Part shown: positions 1-9,546 of the stretch, in pieces | Numbering within the stretch: position 1 is the stretch's first letter | How the letters are laid out: each line of letters opens with the position of its first letter | NCBI GenBank assembly: GCA_900539175.1 | Contig: UQAW01000022.1 | Span: 1-47,373, forward strand | DNA length: 47,373 bases | Source of the DNA: an uncultured Lachnospiraceae bacterium | Lineage (GTDB): Bacteria > Bacillota > Clostridia > Lachnospirales > Lachnospiraceae | Direction of reading: 5' to 3' | Translations under genes and position numbers: made by a program | The notes under the pieces: generated by a model | What the model saw: only the letters and a program-made list of their open reading frames with translations | Told to the model about the DNA's origin: nothing | The model's database searches: none

Positions 1-149
1 CCCCTATGATACACGGATTGCTCCGCATTTCATGCTCCCGCAATCCTAAAAACATTCGAAATCTGCCCTATCCGGGCTACTTTCTCATATTTTACGGGTC
101 CCAAAGTCATGCTTTTTCATGCAAGCATGAAACGCATAACCTTTTGACC
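1..149. other. Intergenic edge with small inverted repeats
   Basis: No gene is seen between the window start and the element at 150. Two small structures are visible: an imperfect palindrome at 16-46 (ATTGC and GCAAT ends) that recurs almost identically at the far end of the window (47345-47373), and an 8-base inverted repeat TCATGCTT/AAGCATGA at 107-114 and 123-130. These look like parts of dispersed repeats rather than gene ends. Confidence 0.45.
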
Positions 150-316
150 CTAGAGCGTGTTTGAAAATTCATTCCCGCAATCTGCATCCCCCACTTTGCG
201 GTCTATTTGTCCCAAATTCGGTCAGCGTAGCCCGCTACGCCTCCCTTATTTGAACCAAATATCCCACAAATTGTGGAATACATCTTGTGGAAAGCAATTT
301 TCAAACACGCTCTAGT
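150..316. repeat. MITE-like palindromic element, copy 1
   Basis: A 167-base element bounded by perfect 20-base inverted repeats (150-169 and 297-316), each beginning CTAGAGCGTGTTTG when read inwards. Both ends carry a TA dinucleotide just outside GAGCGTGTTTG, which fits a TA target duplication as made by IS630/Tc1-mariner-type transposases. The interior has no ORF and holds a smaller inverted repeat around 224-240. A shorter relative lies at 35818-35876. I infer a non-autonomous element; the transposase is not in this window. Confidence 0.7.
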
Positions 317-350
317 ATCATATAGATTATAGTCTATTTAGTACAAGAAA

Positions 351-3002
351 TCAATCTTTAACGTTCCTGCGTCTCCACCAGATACCAATTACAAGTAAGG
401 AAAAAAACAGACTGCATAAAACGCCTGAAGAAAATCCGGGACATCGATAGACCATCTGTATCCTATGATCTCCTGCCTCCAGATAAATGCCGGAGAACCC
501 GTAATTCACCTGATGAATCTCTGTCTCCTCTCCATCCACATAAGCATGCCAGCCATTCTCATAAGGAATTGAAAGCATCAAAATCCCTTGATCCGAAACC
601 CTGGCTGTTCCTTCAACAATACTGTCCTTCTCACCTGCTTCAAAATGTATCCCCTGACTTAAATCAGAAAGATTTCTGACCTTACAGCGTGAAAGACGTT
701 TATTTGTAATAACCGCCTGTTCTGCACTGGGAATCCCCGCCTGAATCAACCGCACCTCCCGGACATTTCCGGGTACTGACAATTCTACATGGATTGGTGT
801 TGCCCCCGCAGTCAGATGTGTTGTATGTGCCCCAACCTCAGCTTTAAGCTTTCCGATTGTTTCCGGAAAAGACAGTTCAAATTCTAACAGATATTTTTCC
901 TGTGCATTTCCCGTCAATTGCGGAAACTTTAACAATATAACCGATTCATCCTGTAATTCCTGAACAATCTGCTCCTCCTGCGCTTCTATACGTTTCTGAT
1001 AAATAGAAATCTCGTCAGAACTGCGTGTCAACGCAGGAATCGTATCACACAACACATTTTCCGCAAGAAGCGCTTCTTTATCCAAAGAAACCGAAGAACT
1101 CTCATATGCTTTTGTAGTGAAAACTGTTTGATAAAACTTTCCCAACTCCTGGGTGTTAGTATTCCGGTACACATAAATATCTCCGAACTGTCGGTAAAAT
1201 TCATAGCCCTGCACTTGAAAATCTGCTTTATCAGAAAGAACGTATTTTACATGACATAAAGAAGCCTGAAAATCATCATTGACTGCGTTCGCAAAACTAT
1301 GATGTGTTTCATTCTCAACCTGAAGACTGGGCCAGAAGTTTTGAAGAAACTCTGCCGTTCCTGTATTAAGTGTGGAATTATACGTACTTACTCCGCTGTA
1401 ATTCTGCGCCAGTGAATTCAGACAGGAAATCTCCGTTCCAATGGTATAATCCTTCTCCACCCGATAGAAGGAAGTATCCATCCTGGAAAGCTCACTTAAC
1501 GCTTCTTTAACCGAAGGCTCATACAAACGTTCAAAATATTCCGATGGTGCTTTCTCAAGTATCGCCCGTTGGCAGTTATAAGAATAATATGCATCCACAC
1601 TCATAGTCAGTATCAGAGTAACTGCAAGCCCTGCTGTGGAAACCGTCCGCATCCTGTGCGAACGAAAACGGGCGGAACCTGCAAGAAAGCCTGCCATAAA
1701 GAATGCAAGAATTCCCAGACACAACGCCAGGCTTCCTTTATGCCCCAGATAAATACGAACATATTCGCCAACAACTGCGAACATCGAAACAAGCAGCAGC
1801 GGCAGACATAACCGTTGATTTTCCAAAATTTCCTGCAAAACATCTGCCATCATCCATGCAAAAAAGGGAAGACAAACAAACGTATGTCTGGAGAATGGAT
1901 AGGAAAACCCATTAAATACCAGACTTCCAACCGGAAGCAGCAGCAGTATTCCGCCTACTCCAAAAGCGGCCGCCAACAATATCCTCTGTTTTACTGTATA
2001 TTTTCTGCGAAAAAACAAAAACACAAATTGCACCAGAGCAAACAAAAACAGAACGGATAGAAAAACATTACTGTCCTCATAGTAATTCGAATAACCGGAA
2101 TACGCATTGATTCCCTGAAGATTGCTGGAAAAAAAACGCTTCATAAGCGTCACGTAATACGCTCTTTCATACGGTCTTATTTCACGCAAAATTTTCGTGA
2201 CAATGGAATCTCCTCCTACACGGCCAGATACATTCAAAAGCATCATAGCAGATGGCAGAAGAGAAAACATTCCCATACCGATCCCTAAAATCATGGAACC
2301 ATACGCCTTTCCAACCTTCTTCAGTCCCTCTGCACAGAAAAGGCGCCCCCGCCAGGCGGTCCGAAACAGAAGGTAAAATCCAAGCACCAGAAACTGCATA
2401 TACGCAAAATACAAAGAAGAGATACTGCATACACAGCAAAAAAGCGTGAGCCCTAAAAGCCATATCGTCTTCTTATACGCCTTCTCTGCCGCCATAAGAA
2501 GAAGCGGCAGCCAGATTACAACATTCCCAAATTGATAATGCTGTCCCCAGACTATCATATAACCGCATAATCCATAGGCATAAGCGGACAAAAGCTTGCT
2601 TTTTTCTGAAAGGGCAAAGCAAGACAGGAATCCATAGAGAGAAAGTCCCGCCAGTACAATACGCAGAATCTGTAAAAAAATCAGCATTCCATAAATCTTA
2701 TCCGCCCCAAAAAGAGTACCGAACAGATAAAGGAGCAGCAAAAACGGATCAAACATATTCAGTGAAAACATATTAATCCCAAAACCATTATTAAAATCCC
2801 ACAGCGAAAAACTGCCCTCCTGCAAATGATTAATAATTGTCTGATAATGCATGAGATACTGGTCATAAGTATCGGACCCAATATCTGTAAAAGCCAAAAG
2901 CTGATTTCCAAACAGAAACGCCCGGAAGATAAACAGACACGAAACCAGAAGAAGACCGGTCAGCAAAATGATTGATTTTTTACAGGTCTTTGATTCGTAC
3001 AT
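351..3002 (-). CDS. YfhO-family polytopic membrane protein (GT-C-like)
   Basis: A protein of about 883 residues with roughly a dozen membrane segments in its first 500 residues, a soluble region rich in beta-type sequence (about 510-850) and a last membrane helix ending in a basic tail. This is the layout of the YfhO family, thought to be GT-C-fold enzymes that use lipid-linked sugars outside the membrane; YfhO of Bacillus is linked to glycosylation of lipoteichoic acid. The start is placed at 3002 because AAGGAG sits 6 bases upstream; in-frame GTG/ATG codons at 3023 and 3020 lie upstream of that site. It follows rmlD but is separated by a terminator, so it is probably its own unit. I infer a side-sugar transfer onto the exported polysaccharide or a teichoic acid; acceptor and donor are unknown. 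Confidence 0.8.
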   Translation of the reverse strand: MYESKTCKKSIILLTGLLLVSCLFIFRAFLFGNQLLAFTDIGSDTYDQYLMHYQTIINHLQEGSFSLWDFNNGFGINMFSLNMFDPFLLLLYLFGTLFGADKIYGMLIFLQILRIVLAGLSLYGFLSCFALSEKSKLLSAYAYGLCGYMIVWGQHYQFGNVVIWLPLLLMAAEKAYKKTIWLLGLTLFCCVCSISSLYFAYMQFLVLGFYLLFRTAWRGRLFCAEGLKKVGKAYGSMILGIGMGMFSLLPSAMMLLNVSGRVGGDSIVTKILREIRPYERAYYVTLMKRFFSSNLQGINAYSGYSNYYEDSNVFLSVLFLFALVQFVFLFFRRKYTVKQRILLAAAFGVGGILLLLPVGSLVFNGFSYPFSRHTFVCLPFFAWMMADVLQEILENQRLCLPLLLVSMFAVVGEYVRIYLGHKGSLALCLGILAFFMAGFLAGSARFRSHRMRTVSTAGLAVTLILTMSVDAYYSYNCQRAILEKAPSEYFERLYEPSVKEALSELSRMDTSFYRVEKDYTIGTEISCLNSLAQNYSGVSTYNSTLNTGTAEFLQNFWPSLQVENETHHSFANAVNDDFQASLCHVKYVLSDKADFQVQGYEFYRQFGDIYVYRNTNTQELGKFYQTVFTTKAYESSSVSLDKEALLAENVLCDTIPALTRSSDEISIYQKRIEAQEEQIVQELQDESVILLKFPQLTGNAQEKYLLEFELSFPETIGKLKAEVGAHTTHLTAGATPIHVELSVPGNVREVRLIQAGIPSAEQAVITNKRLSRCKVRNLSDLSQGIHFEAGEKDSIVEGTARVSDQGILMLSIPYENGWHAYVDGEETEIHQVNYGFSGIYLEAGDHRIQMVYRCPGFSSGVLCSLFFSLLVIGIWWRRRNVKD

Positions 3003-3054
3003 AGAACTCTCCTTCTTCATCACAACTTATCTCTCTTGATTCTTTTGTTTTTAA

Positions 3055-3085
3055 CACAAAAGGGTGCCGCATCACCGACACCCCT
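3055..3085 (-). terminator. Intrinsic terminator after rmlD
   Basis: Read on the minus strand, an 8-base-pair stem GGGTGTCG/CGGCACCC (one G-U pair) with a 6-base loop is followed by TTTTGTGTT. It lies about 70 bases past the rmlD stop codon and before the YfhO gene, so it closes the large polysaccharide operon. Confidence 0.8.
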
Positions 3086-3152
3086 TAGCTCTTCCATCCG
3101 TCAGATATGCAAACACATTTTCTTTTCGGACACTGTTACCCTCTTCTGTCAG

Positions 3153-3995
3153 TTACATGATTTCCTTCAAATAACGTCCCAATGCATCCTGCCAGGAAGG
3201 AAGACGTAAAAAACCATTTTTCTCCAACTTATCTTTATTCATCCGGCTGTTATGCGGACGTTTTGCCTTTGCCGGATAGGCCTCACTGCTGACCGGAACA
3301 ACATTGACTTTCATATTTGCCTGTCTGAAGATCTCCTGTGCAAATTCATACCAGGAACATAAGCCTTCATTCGTTGCATGATAACGTCCGTACTTATCAG
3401 TCTCAATCATATCGACCAGAAGTCTCGCAAGATCATAGGTGTAGGTCGGTGATCCGATCTGATCGTCTACTACGGTTATGGTATCATGTGTTTTCCCAAG
3501 ATTCAGCATTGTCTTAATAAAGTTCTTCCCGTTCACACCAAATACCCATGCAATCCGCACAATGAAAAACTTTTCCACATTCTGCTCTACGGCAATTTCC
3601 CCTTCACATTTTGTCTTTCCATAGACATTTAATGGAGCACGAACGTCATCCGGCTCCCATGGACGGGTTCCTTCGCCGTCAAAAACATAATCAGTGCTGA
3701 TATACATCATCTTAATATCCAGTTCCCTGCATACTTTTGCGATATTTTCCACACCATATGCATTCACTTTACGGCAGATATCCACATTTTCTTCTGCGGC
3801 GTCCACTGCAGTATAGGCCGCACAGTGGATGACAGCCTCCACATCTGCTTCTTTGATTACCTGATCACAGGCCTCCGGACTGGTGATATCCATTTCTTCA
3901 ATATCAACGCCAATTCCAATGTGACCACGTTTTGCAAGTTCATTCATGACATCATGCCCCAACTGACCTTTGACTCCTGTTACCAGTATTCTCAT
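3153..3995 (-). CDS. rmlD: dTDP-4-dehydrorhamnose reductase RmlD
   Basis: About 280 residues. It makes the last step to dTDP-L-rhamnose, the NAD(P)H reduction of the 4-keto group. The N terminus MRILVTG leads into the nucleotide-binding motif GVKGQLG (residues 7-13), and an SDR active-site YGKTK follows in the middle; the C-terminal region has the RmlD-type SRMNKDKL segment. The start at 3995 is chosen because GGAGG lies 8 bases upstream; the longer reading from 4010 begins inside that ribosome site. It is the last gene of the exporter/glycosyltransferase operon, away from rmlA, rmlB and rmlC, which are upstream in the same locus. Together the four supply the rhamnose for the predicted rhamnan. 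Confidence 0.96.
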   Translation of the reverse strand: MRILVTGVKGQLGHDVMNELAKRGHIGIGVDIEEMDITSPEACDQVIKEADVEAVIHCAAYTAVDAAEENVDICRKVNAYGVENIAKVCRELDIKMMYISTDYVFDGEGTRPWEPDDVRAPLNVYGKTKCEGEIAVEQNVEKFFIVRIAWVFGVNGKNFIKTMLNLGKTHDTITVVDDQIGSPTYTYDLARLLVDMIETDKYGRYHATNEGLCSWYEFAQEIFRQANMKVNVVPVSSEAYPAKAKRPHNSRMNKDKLEKNGFLRLPSWQDALGRYLKEIM

Positions 3996-4029
3996 ACTCT
4001 CATCCTCCATTTTATTGTCTCTCTCATAT

Positions 4030-6477
4030 CTACTTTAACCTCTTCAAAGAAAAATCCTGCGTTTCCAGCGAAAGATTGGGATTATAATAAGGATCACCAT
4101 TTTTTAGAATTTCCGGCCATCTCCTTTCTATTGCCGCAATCTCCCGATTAAAGCGTTCCACCTTCTCCGGTGTATCCTCAAGTCCTCTTGATTTGGACTC
4201 ATAGTGATAAAGTTCCGCATAGGGATTATACACAATCAGGTAACCGGCCCTCCGAACCTTCAAGCAAAAATCAATATCATTAAACGCCACCTGCAGTTCA
4301 GATGTCAAACCGCCTACCTCTTCAAAGACAGAGCGTTTTACTAACATACACGCTGCTGTTACTGCGCTGTAATCCTGTGCACATATAATTCTATGACAAT
4401 ATCCACTGGATGAACGCGGCTGCTGTACAAAGCAGTGTCCCGCTATGCCGCCAAAGCCGATCACTACACCTGCATGTTGGATGGTATCATCGCCATAGTA
4501 AAGTCTCGCCCCCACAATTCCCACATCCGGCCGCATACAATATCCTAACAACTCTTCCAGACAATTGGAATTAATGATTTCTGTATCATTGTTCAGTAAC
4601 AAAAGATACTGACCCTTTGCATAGCCTACTCCAAAATTATTAATTTCCGAATAGTTAAAATCCCCCTTCCAATATACCACATGCACATTTTCATTTTCTT
4701 CCTCTAATTTCTTGTAAAATGAAAATGTTTTCTCCTCCGTACTATTATTTTCCACAATAATATACTCATAATTTCTGTAAGAGGATTTTGTATCTATGGA
4801 ATCCATGCATCTCTGTAAATCTTCAATGTGATCCTTATTCGGTATAATAATCGAAATCAATGGTTTCTCCTGAAATTTATATTTCGTTCGATACAAACCA
4901 GGATACTCACCGCATACAACCTCCGCCTTCACTTTAAGCCGGTCATAATGTGCTTGTACAGCCTGCCTTCCCGCCTCAAAAGCATACGATTTACTTTCCG
5001 GATTCTCCGCCGTAGAATCCTCATGACTTCTCCAATGATACAGAATCTGAGGTATGTGATAAATCTGATCTGTAGCTTCCACGCATCGTAAAATAAAATC
5101 GTAATCCTGTGCTCCGTCAAATTCTCTTCTCAGTAACCCTACTTTCTTTGCAAAATCTCTTTTAGCAACAAACAGATGGCATATATAATTTACACTACAC
5201 AATAAATCAAGATTAAAATCCGGCTTGAAATGTGGCTGAAAGAACTTATGCCCGTCCATCGTCATCTTATCCTCATCTGAATAAAGTACTTCAAGCTTTG
5301 GATTTTTGTTTAGTGCCTCAACACAAGCATACAACGCGTGGCTGCACAACACATCATCGTGATCCATAAAAACCAAAAAATCACCTTTAGCACACCCAAT
5401 CGCAGCATTGGTGTTTTCGGAAATCTGCAGCGACCTTTCATGTTCTACAACACGGATTCTTTTATCTTTCTTCGTATACTGCCTTAGGATATCTTTCAGT
5501 GGCGAAGCTGGACCGCTTCCATCTGAAAGACACAGCTCCCAATTTTCATAAGTCTGCTTTTCTACAGATTCTATCATTTGTTCCAGATATTCCTTGGGTG
5601 TTTTGTAAAGAGGAACAACAATGGAAAAACAGGGTTGATAATCAAATTTCTTCTTCCTTTGCTGCTGCAGTTGAGTCTCCGTCGGGAGATGAAGTAGGAG
5701 CCATTTTTGATACGGTAAAGGACGATCTTTCCATCCAGCCACCTTCTCTTCTGCTTTTTTGATCAGCGCATGCATTCCATACAATCGCAAGTATCGCTTT
5801 CCTTTTTTCCAATATACGGCACCCTTGTCTTTTGCAGCAGCGATTCGTCCCAGATGAATCGGATATACTTGTTTTGTATCTTTTGCCCCAAAAACTAGAT
5901 AGATCGTATTTCCCTGTACCTGATCCATCTTCAAAAAGAATCCACATTTAGAATCAATCTTTCTTTCCTTATATAGACTTTCCACATCTGGTCGGTTGTT
6001 CCATACAAGCTGAGGATTGATCTGCTTCTTTTTCTCATCATAAACTCGAAGCTGCACACCAGTCTTATATACCGCCCATCCCCGGATCTGCAAAGATCGT
6101 TCCTTCCGATTCCAATTTATCTCTTCCAGAAAAACATTCGGCCTTCCTTGCTTTTTTCTCAACTCTTTTACTGCTACGGAAAACCAATTGATCCTTTTAT
6201 CCGCTCCTGCCGCATATATATTTAGTTCGCGGTATCGCTCCAGATTTTCAGGCAGATTTACAACAATCGTGACTCGATATGCATCAATCCGGTCTTTATC
6301 CTTAAATCTTTCCATAGCTCCGATATCTGTCTGTTCCTCAATTATAACCTCCACTGGTTCATGGTCCAGATATGCTTCTGCTTTGCTTTCTTTCGGCCAA
6401 AGACCCTGCAGAATATATTTATTGTTTTGATTCAGATGAAACCTTTCTCTTTTCACCTCATAAATGCAGTCTGCCAT
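4030..6477 (-). CDS. Tandem-domain GT2 glycosyltransferase
   Basis: About 815 residues. Two complete family-2 glycosyltransferase domains follow a region of about 270 residues of unclear fold with many beta-like stretches. The first GT-A domain carries MDHDD (about residue 370) and QDYD further on; the second has NNDTE (about 628) and a NDIDFCLKV segment as in rhamnosyltransferases of the RfbF/RgpB kind. Two active sites in one chain often build a disaccharide repeat. A GTG at 6525 would overlap the acyltransferase gene, but the ATG at 6477, with AGAGAGGA about 6 bases upstream, is the better start. The protein has no membrane segments, so it acts in the cytoplasm, most likely adding rhamnose or a related sugar to the growing chain. 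Sugar specificity cannot be read from the sequence. Confidence 0.88.
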   Translation of the reverse strand: MADCIYEVKRERFHLNQNNKYILQGLWPKESKAEAYLDHEPVEVIIEEQTDIGAMERFKDKDRIDAYRVTIVVNLPENLERYRELNIYAAGADKRINWFSVAVKELRKKQGRPNVFLEEINWNRKERSLQIRGWAVYKTGVQLRVYDEKKKQINPQLVWNNRPDVESLYKERKIDSKCGFFLKMDQVQGNTIYLVFGAKDTKQVYPIHLGRIAAAKDKGAVYWKKGKRYLRLYGMHALIKKAEEKVAGWKDRPLPYQKWLLLHLPTETQLQQQRKKKFDYQPCFSIVVPLYKTPKEYLEQMIESVEKQTYENWELCLSDGSGPASPLKDILRQYTKKDKRIRVVEHERSLQISENTNAAIGCAKGDFLVFMDHDDVLCSHALYACVEALNKNPKLEVLYSDEDKMTMDGHKFFQPHFKPDFNLDLLCSVNYICHLFVAKRDFAKKVGLLRREFDGAQDYDFILRCVEATDQIYHIPQILYHWRSHEDSTAENPESKSYAFEAGRQAVQAHYDRLKVKAEVVCGEYPGLYRTKYKFQEKPLISIIIPNKDHIEDLQRCMDSIDTKSSYRNYEYIIVENNSTEEKTFSFYKKLEEENENVHVVYWKGDFNYSEINNFGVGYAKGQYLLLLNNDTEIINSNCLEELLGYCMRPDVGIVGARLYYGDDTIQHAGVVIGFGGIAGHCFVQQPRSSSGYCHRIICAQDYSAVTAACMLVKRSVFEEVGGLTSELQVAFNDIDFCLKVRRAGYLIVYNPYAELYHYESKSRGLEDTPEKVERFNREIAAIERRWPEILKNGDPYYNPNLSLETQDFSLKRLK

Positions 6478-6517
6478 AATCATTCCTCTCTCAATTATCG
6501 GTTCAGCGCCCTGCTCC

Positions 6518-7534
6518 TTATTCACTCTTTTCTCTTAAAAATCCTACCACCGCAACATTCATGCGATACAGCAGCCCTGTCACTACAAGCACAGCAATAA
6601 AACAGATGATAAAAAGCAAATATACTTCTGTTCTTCCAAAAACTCTTCCAGAAAAACGTTCGGTCAACCACTCTGTCATATAATGATGTGTAAGGAAAAA
6701 AGCATAACAATATTTTCCGCCTAATAGGCTGATTTTTTTCACTCCCCTCCAGTGCTCTGCCTTCTGTGCCAAAAATGCAAGAAACAGAAATGCACTGATT
6801 CCCACAACAACAGTCTGTATCATCACGTTAATATTACTTAAGGAAATAAACGTAGTAAGAATCAGTCCCAAAATACCGATTCCAAACTGCCACAGTCTGA
6901 CCTTTTTTATATATTCCATAAAAATCATACCAAATAAAAATTCCGGCACTCTTGAGAACACCAGACACTCAATTGGAAGCTTTGACCGGAACCATATCAT
7001 ACAGCAAATCAACATCAGAATCGCTGCCGCCATAGTTACGCACGGTTTTCTTTTTACAAACTTTCTGAGAAGCGGGAACAACAGATACAGGCAGATAATC
7101 ACTGATAAAAACCATTCGCCCAACTGATAAAAGTTTGCCCCCCACCATAGTGCGTTTCCGTCAAACCCTACCAGGCTGAATAGAATCTTCCACTTTGGTA
7201 TGTCTGGATTCAGTCCTTGATTCCGGAAAAACGAAATACCTGTTGCCAACATAAACCCCAGCCAAAACATGGGATAAATACCCCAAAACCTTTTTTTTAA
7301 ATAAGTCTTAACTTCTAATTTATCACCATAGACATACATCAATGATGCCCCGGACGCAATAAAAAACAAACTTACCCCAAACGATCCTATATACAAATTG
7401 CAGATTTGATCCGGTAAAACTTTACACAAGTATCCTACCCCGTTTTTTTCAAGACTACGCGTAAAGTGACATACAAAAACAAGTATTAATGCAAAAACTT
7501 TTATTGCATCAATATAATATAATCTCTTTTTCAT
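6518..7534 (-). CDS. Acyltransferase-3 family membrane O-acyltransferase
   Basis: A 338-residue polytopic protein with about ten membrane segments. It opens with YYIDAIKVFALILVFVCHF, the usual first helix of acyltransferase-3 proteins including the conserved His, and also shows the R-x-x-R-type basic loop (KKRFWGIYP). Members such as OafA move acetyl groups through the membrane onto surface sugars. Its start ATG overlaps the stop of the kinase-like gene by one base (TAATG), so the two are translationally coupled. I infer O-acetylation of the locus polysaccharide; another acyl group is possible. Confidence 0.88.
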   Translation of the reverse strand: MKKRLYYIDAIKVFALILVFVCHFTRSLEKNGVGYLCKVLPDQICNLYIGSFGVSLFFIASGASLMYVYGDKLEVKTYLKKRFWGIYPMFWLGFMLATGISFFRNQGLNPDIPKWKILFSLVGFDGNALWWGANFYQLGEWFLSVIICLYLLFPLLRKFVKRKPCVTMAAAILMLICCMIWFRSKLPIECLVFSRVPEFLFGMIFMEYIKKVRLWQFGIGILGLILTTFISLSNINVMIQTVVVGISAFLFLAFLAQKAEHWRGVKKISLLGGKYCYAFFLTHHYMTEWLTERFSGRVFGRTEVYLLFIICFIAVLVVTGLLYRMNVAVVGFLREKSE

Positions 7535-8610
7535 TATCCCCTACCAAAAATCTTTTTAATCTTTCCGGCAATTCTCCATGTCCTGGAGTTGATCACCGTC
7601 TCGTATGCTGTCTTCCATTGCTGAATTTCCTGCTGATGGATCTGCTCTTCCTGTGTCTTCTGTGTCAAAGCTGCTTCTGCCGCAAGCAACTTAGCATTCA
7701 ACTGTGCATTCGCCTGTGAAGACTGTTTCCAGTAGCGTTCTATCTCATTGCATGTTGCCTGCAGCTCATCATAGCTTTTCACTGCACTCTTCCAGTTATT
7801 CGCACATATCTCCCACTGCTCATGGGCATTTTTAGATTCTTCTATATAATATTGCACATCTCTCTCTTCCTTTAAACAAACCTGCTTTGCACTCGCAAAA
7901 CTTTTTCCATCTTCTTCACTGATTACGGAGTGAAAAAAGGAACTGCAAGCCTGCTGCAGCACTTCCTGACCAATTGTAATATGAAGAAATTCCAATGCCC
8001 TGTGCAAAGGGTAAAATTCTTCCAAGTGAAGAATGTGCAGATACAGATTATGAATACAGTGAAAAATCACCAGGTCTCTTGGCAATGGCTCAAGAAAAAC
8101 CCATTCATAGTCAATGAAAGTTGGGATATCTCCATCAAATATTATATTCGAAGCGATTGCATCAAAATTAGAGATTTTCAATCCCGGAGTATTATCAAAA
8201 ATCTCACCGTTTCCAAAAATGCGTTCAAATTCTGAACTCTTCTGAAACACACAGCTATTCTCATCAGGACCGCATATCAATGAAGTATGATATGTCAGAA
8301 GCTTTTCCAGTGCCTCTTCGTCCTTCTCCCTTACACAACGACGATACTGCTCCTCCAGAGACTCACCAACAACATAATCAAACCAAAGCGCATGATCCTT
8401 CAAAATCACAGGACACATCCGAATATTCGTGTAAACATCCCCAAGAACAGACGCATAATTTAAAATACTTTGCAAATGATCTCTTCCTTCCGGAAAAATT
8501 GCTTCCTTCGTCACATAGCGCTTTCCATCTTTCTCATCCATCAGAATGGTCGTTTTTATACTGCATCTTTTATTTCGTTCATCACTAAATTTTATCCACA
8601 ACTTCTTCAT
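7534..8610 (-). CDS. Kinase-fold protein with C-terminal coiled coil (WbdD kinase-like)
   Basis: 358 residues. The first 215 look like a protein-kinase/aminoglycoside-phosphotransferase fold: a catalytic-loop-like NFDAIASN near residue 150 (the usual HxDxxxxN with His replaced by Asn) and an IDYE metal-binding motif near 167. Residues about 215-340 are a charged Gln/Glu/Ala-rich coiled coil, and the chain ends in SRTWRIAGKIKKI, a short basic amphipathic tail common in polysaccharide enzymes that touch the membrane. AAAGGGG lies 8 bases before the start. The gene directly follows a methyltransferase gene. Methyltransferase, kinase, coiled coil and a basic membrane tail are the parts of WbdD, which caps and measures ABC-exported O antigens in E. 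coli O8/O9a. I infer a capping kinase; antibiotic phosphotransferase is unlikely in this setting. Confidence 0.72.
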   Translation of the reverse strand: MKKLWIKFSDERNKRCSIKTTILMDEKDGKRYVTKEAIFPEGRDHLQSILNYASVLGDVYTNIRMCPVILKDHALWFDYVVGESLEEQYRRCVREKDEEALEKLLTYHTSLICGPDENSCVFQKSSEFERIFGNGEIFDNTPGLKISNFDAIASNIIFDGDIPTFIDYEWVFLEPLPRDLVIFHCIHNLYLHILHLEEFYPLHRALEFLHITIGQEVLQQACSSFFHSVISEEDGKSFASAKQVCLKEERDVQYYIEESKNAHEQWEICANNWKSAVKSYDELQATCNEIERYWKQSSQANAQLNAKLLAAEAALTQKTQEEQIHQQEIQQWKTAYETVINSRTWRIAGKIKKIFGRG

Positions 8611-8614
8611 CTAT

Positions 8615-9529
8615 TTACCCCTTTACTGCCTCTACCAGAAATGAATTTGCAAATAAAGCTCTCTCATCAGATCCCTTAAGGCTCGAAAATGCTTTATTCA
8701 TGTTGAAGTTTTTCAAAATCGGCATATCATAATTACTTTGTTCCGGAAACTCAATCTCTATGTCCCGAATTACATCGTCACTATAGATAACAGTCGGTAA
8801 TTTATAATCTGGAAAAGGATAATAAAAATAAGTGGATGTAAATCCATTCCGGAGAACTACTTCTTCCAACTGCGATTTACTGAAAGTCTTTACCTTATCA
8901 TTCCTATGATAACCCTCGATTCCTTTAAAAGGCCTTCCTAAATGATCTTCATGATAACCAGCAAAATATTTCATTCCCAACTTGTTCTCAATCGCTATAT
9001 ATAATCTTCCACCAGGTTTCAGAGAAGAAGCAACTGCCTGAATAAATGCATCATATGGTTTTGGGGCCTCAATGTAATGATATGCGTATTCTAAAACTCC
9101 AATCAACGTAACCACATCATACTTTTTTTTGATCGGAATATCCTGGAAATTGCCCACCCAAATCTCAATATTATTCTGGTCTCTGTGTCTGTAGGCATTA
9201 ATCAGAGATCTCCTTCTTGACAACTCGATACAGTCTACGTGTGCTGCCTTCTTTGCTAATGCTCCTGTAATTGCACCCATGCCAGCACCAATTTCAAGTA
9301 CCTTATCCGCTTTTGAAAGTTGCATAGGCTCCACAATATTTTCTCTCTGACGACTCAAATGATAAAGACACGCCCAATTACTGTAGGATTCATGAACATA
9401 TTCATATCCTCCTTCTTTTTTTACAATCTCCAGAAGCTGATTCTCTATCTGTTCTCCGTCACTGTAGAGATCCTGTCCTGAATAATATGCATAATTCAAA
9501 ACTACTTTTCCAATTTTTTCCGTAACCAT
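8615..9529 (-). CDS. Class I SAM-dependent methyltransferase
   Basis: 304 residues with the SAM-binding motif VLEIGAGMG at about residue 80, an acidic residue after the second strand (DCIELS) and the motif GVLEYA further on; KPGGRLYIAIENK matches the post-motif III region of small-molecule methyltransferases. The gene ends 4 bases before the kinase-like gene, and the order methyltransferase then kinase is the domain order of WbdD. I infer methylation of the non-reducing end of the chain or of a phosphate placed there. A methyltransferase acting on internal sugars is the main alternative. The start has GGAGG about 13 bases upstream, rather far, so a slightly different start is possible. Confidence 0.85.
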   Translation of the reverse strand: MVTEKIGKVVLNYAYYSGQDLYSDGEQIENQLLEIVKKEGGYEYVHESYSNWACLYHLSRQRENIVEPMQLSKADKVLEIGAGMGAITGALAKKAAHVDCIELSRRRSLINAYRHRDQNNIEIWVGNFQDIPIKKKYDVVTLIGVLEYAYHYIEAPKPYDAFIQAVASSLKPGGRLYIAIENKLGMKYFAGYHEDHLGRPFKGIEGYHRNDKVKTFSKSQLEEVVLRNGFTSTYFYYPFPDYKLPTVIYSDDVIRDIEIEFPEQSNYDMPILKNFNMNKAFSSLKGSDERALFANSFLVEAVKG

Positions 9530-9546
9530 ATGGAATACCGCCCCTC

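Noticed and set aside
7534..8610. Kinase-fold protein as an antibiotic phosphotransferase
   Set aside because: The coiled coil, basic tail and coupling to a methyltransferase and polysaccharide genes do not fit a resistance enzyme.
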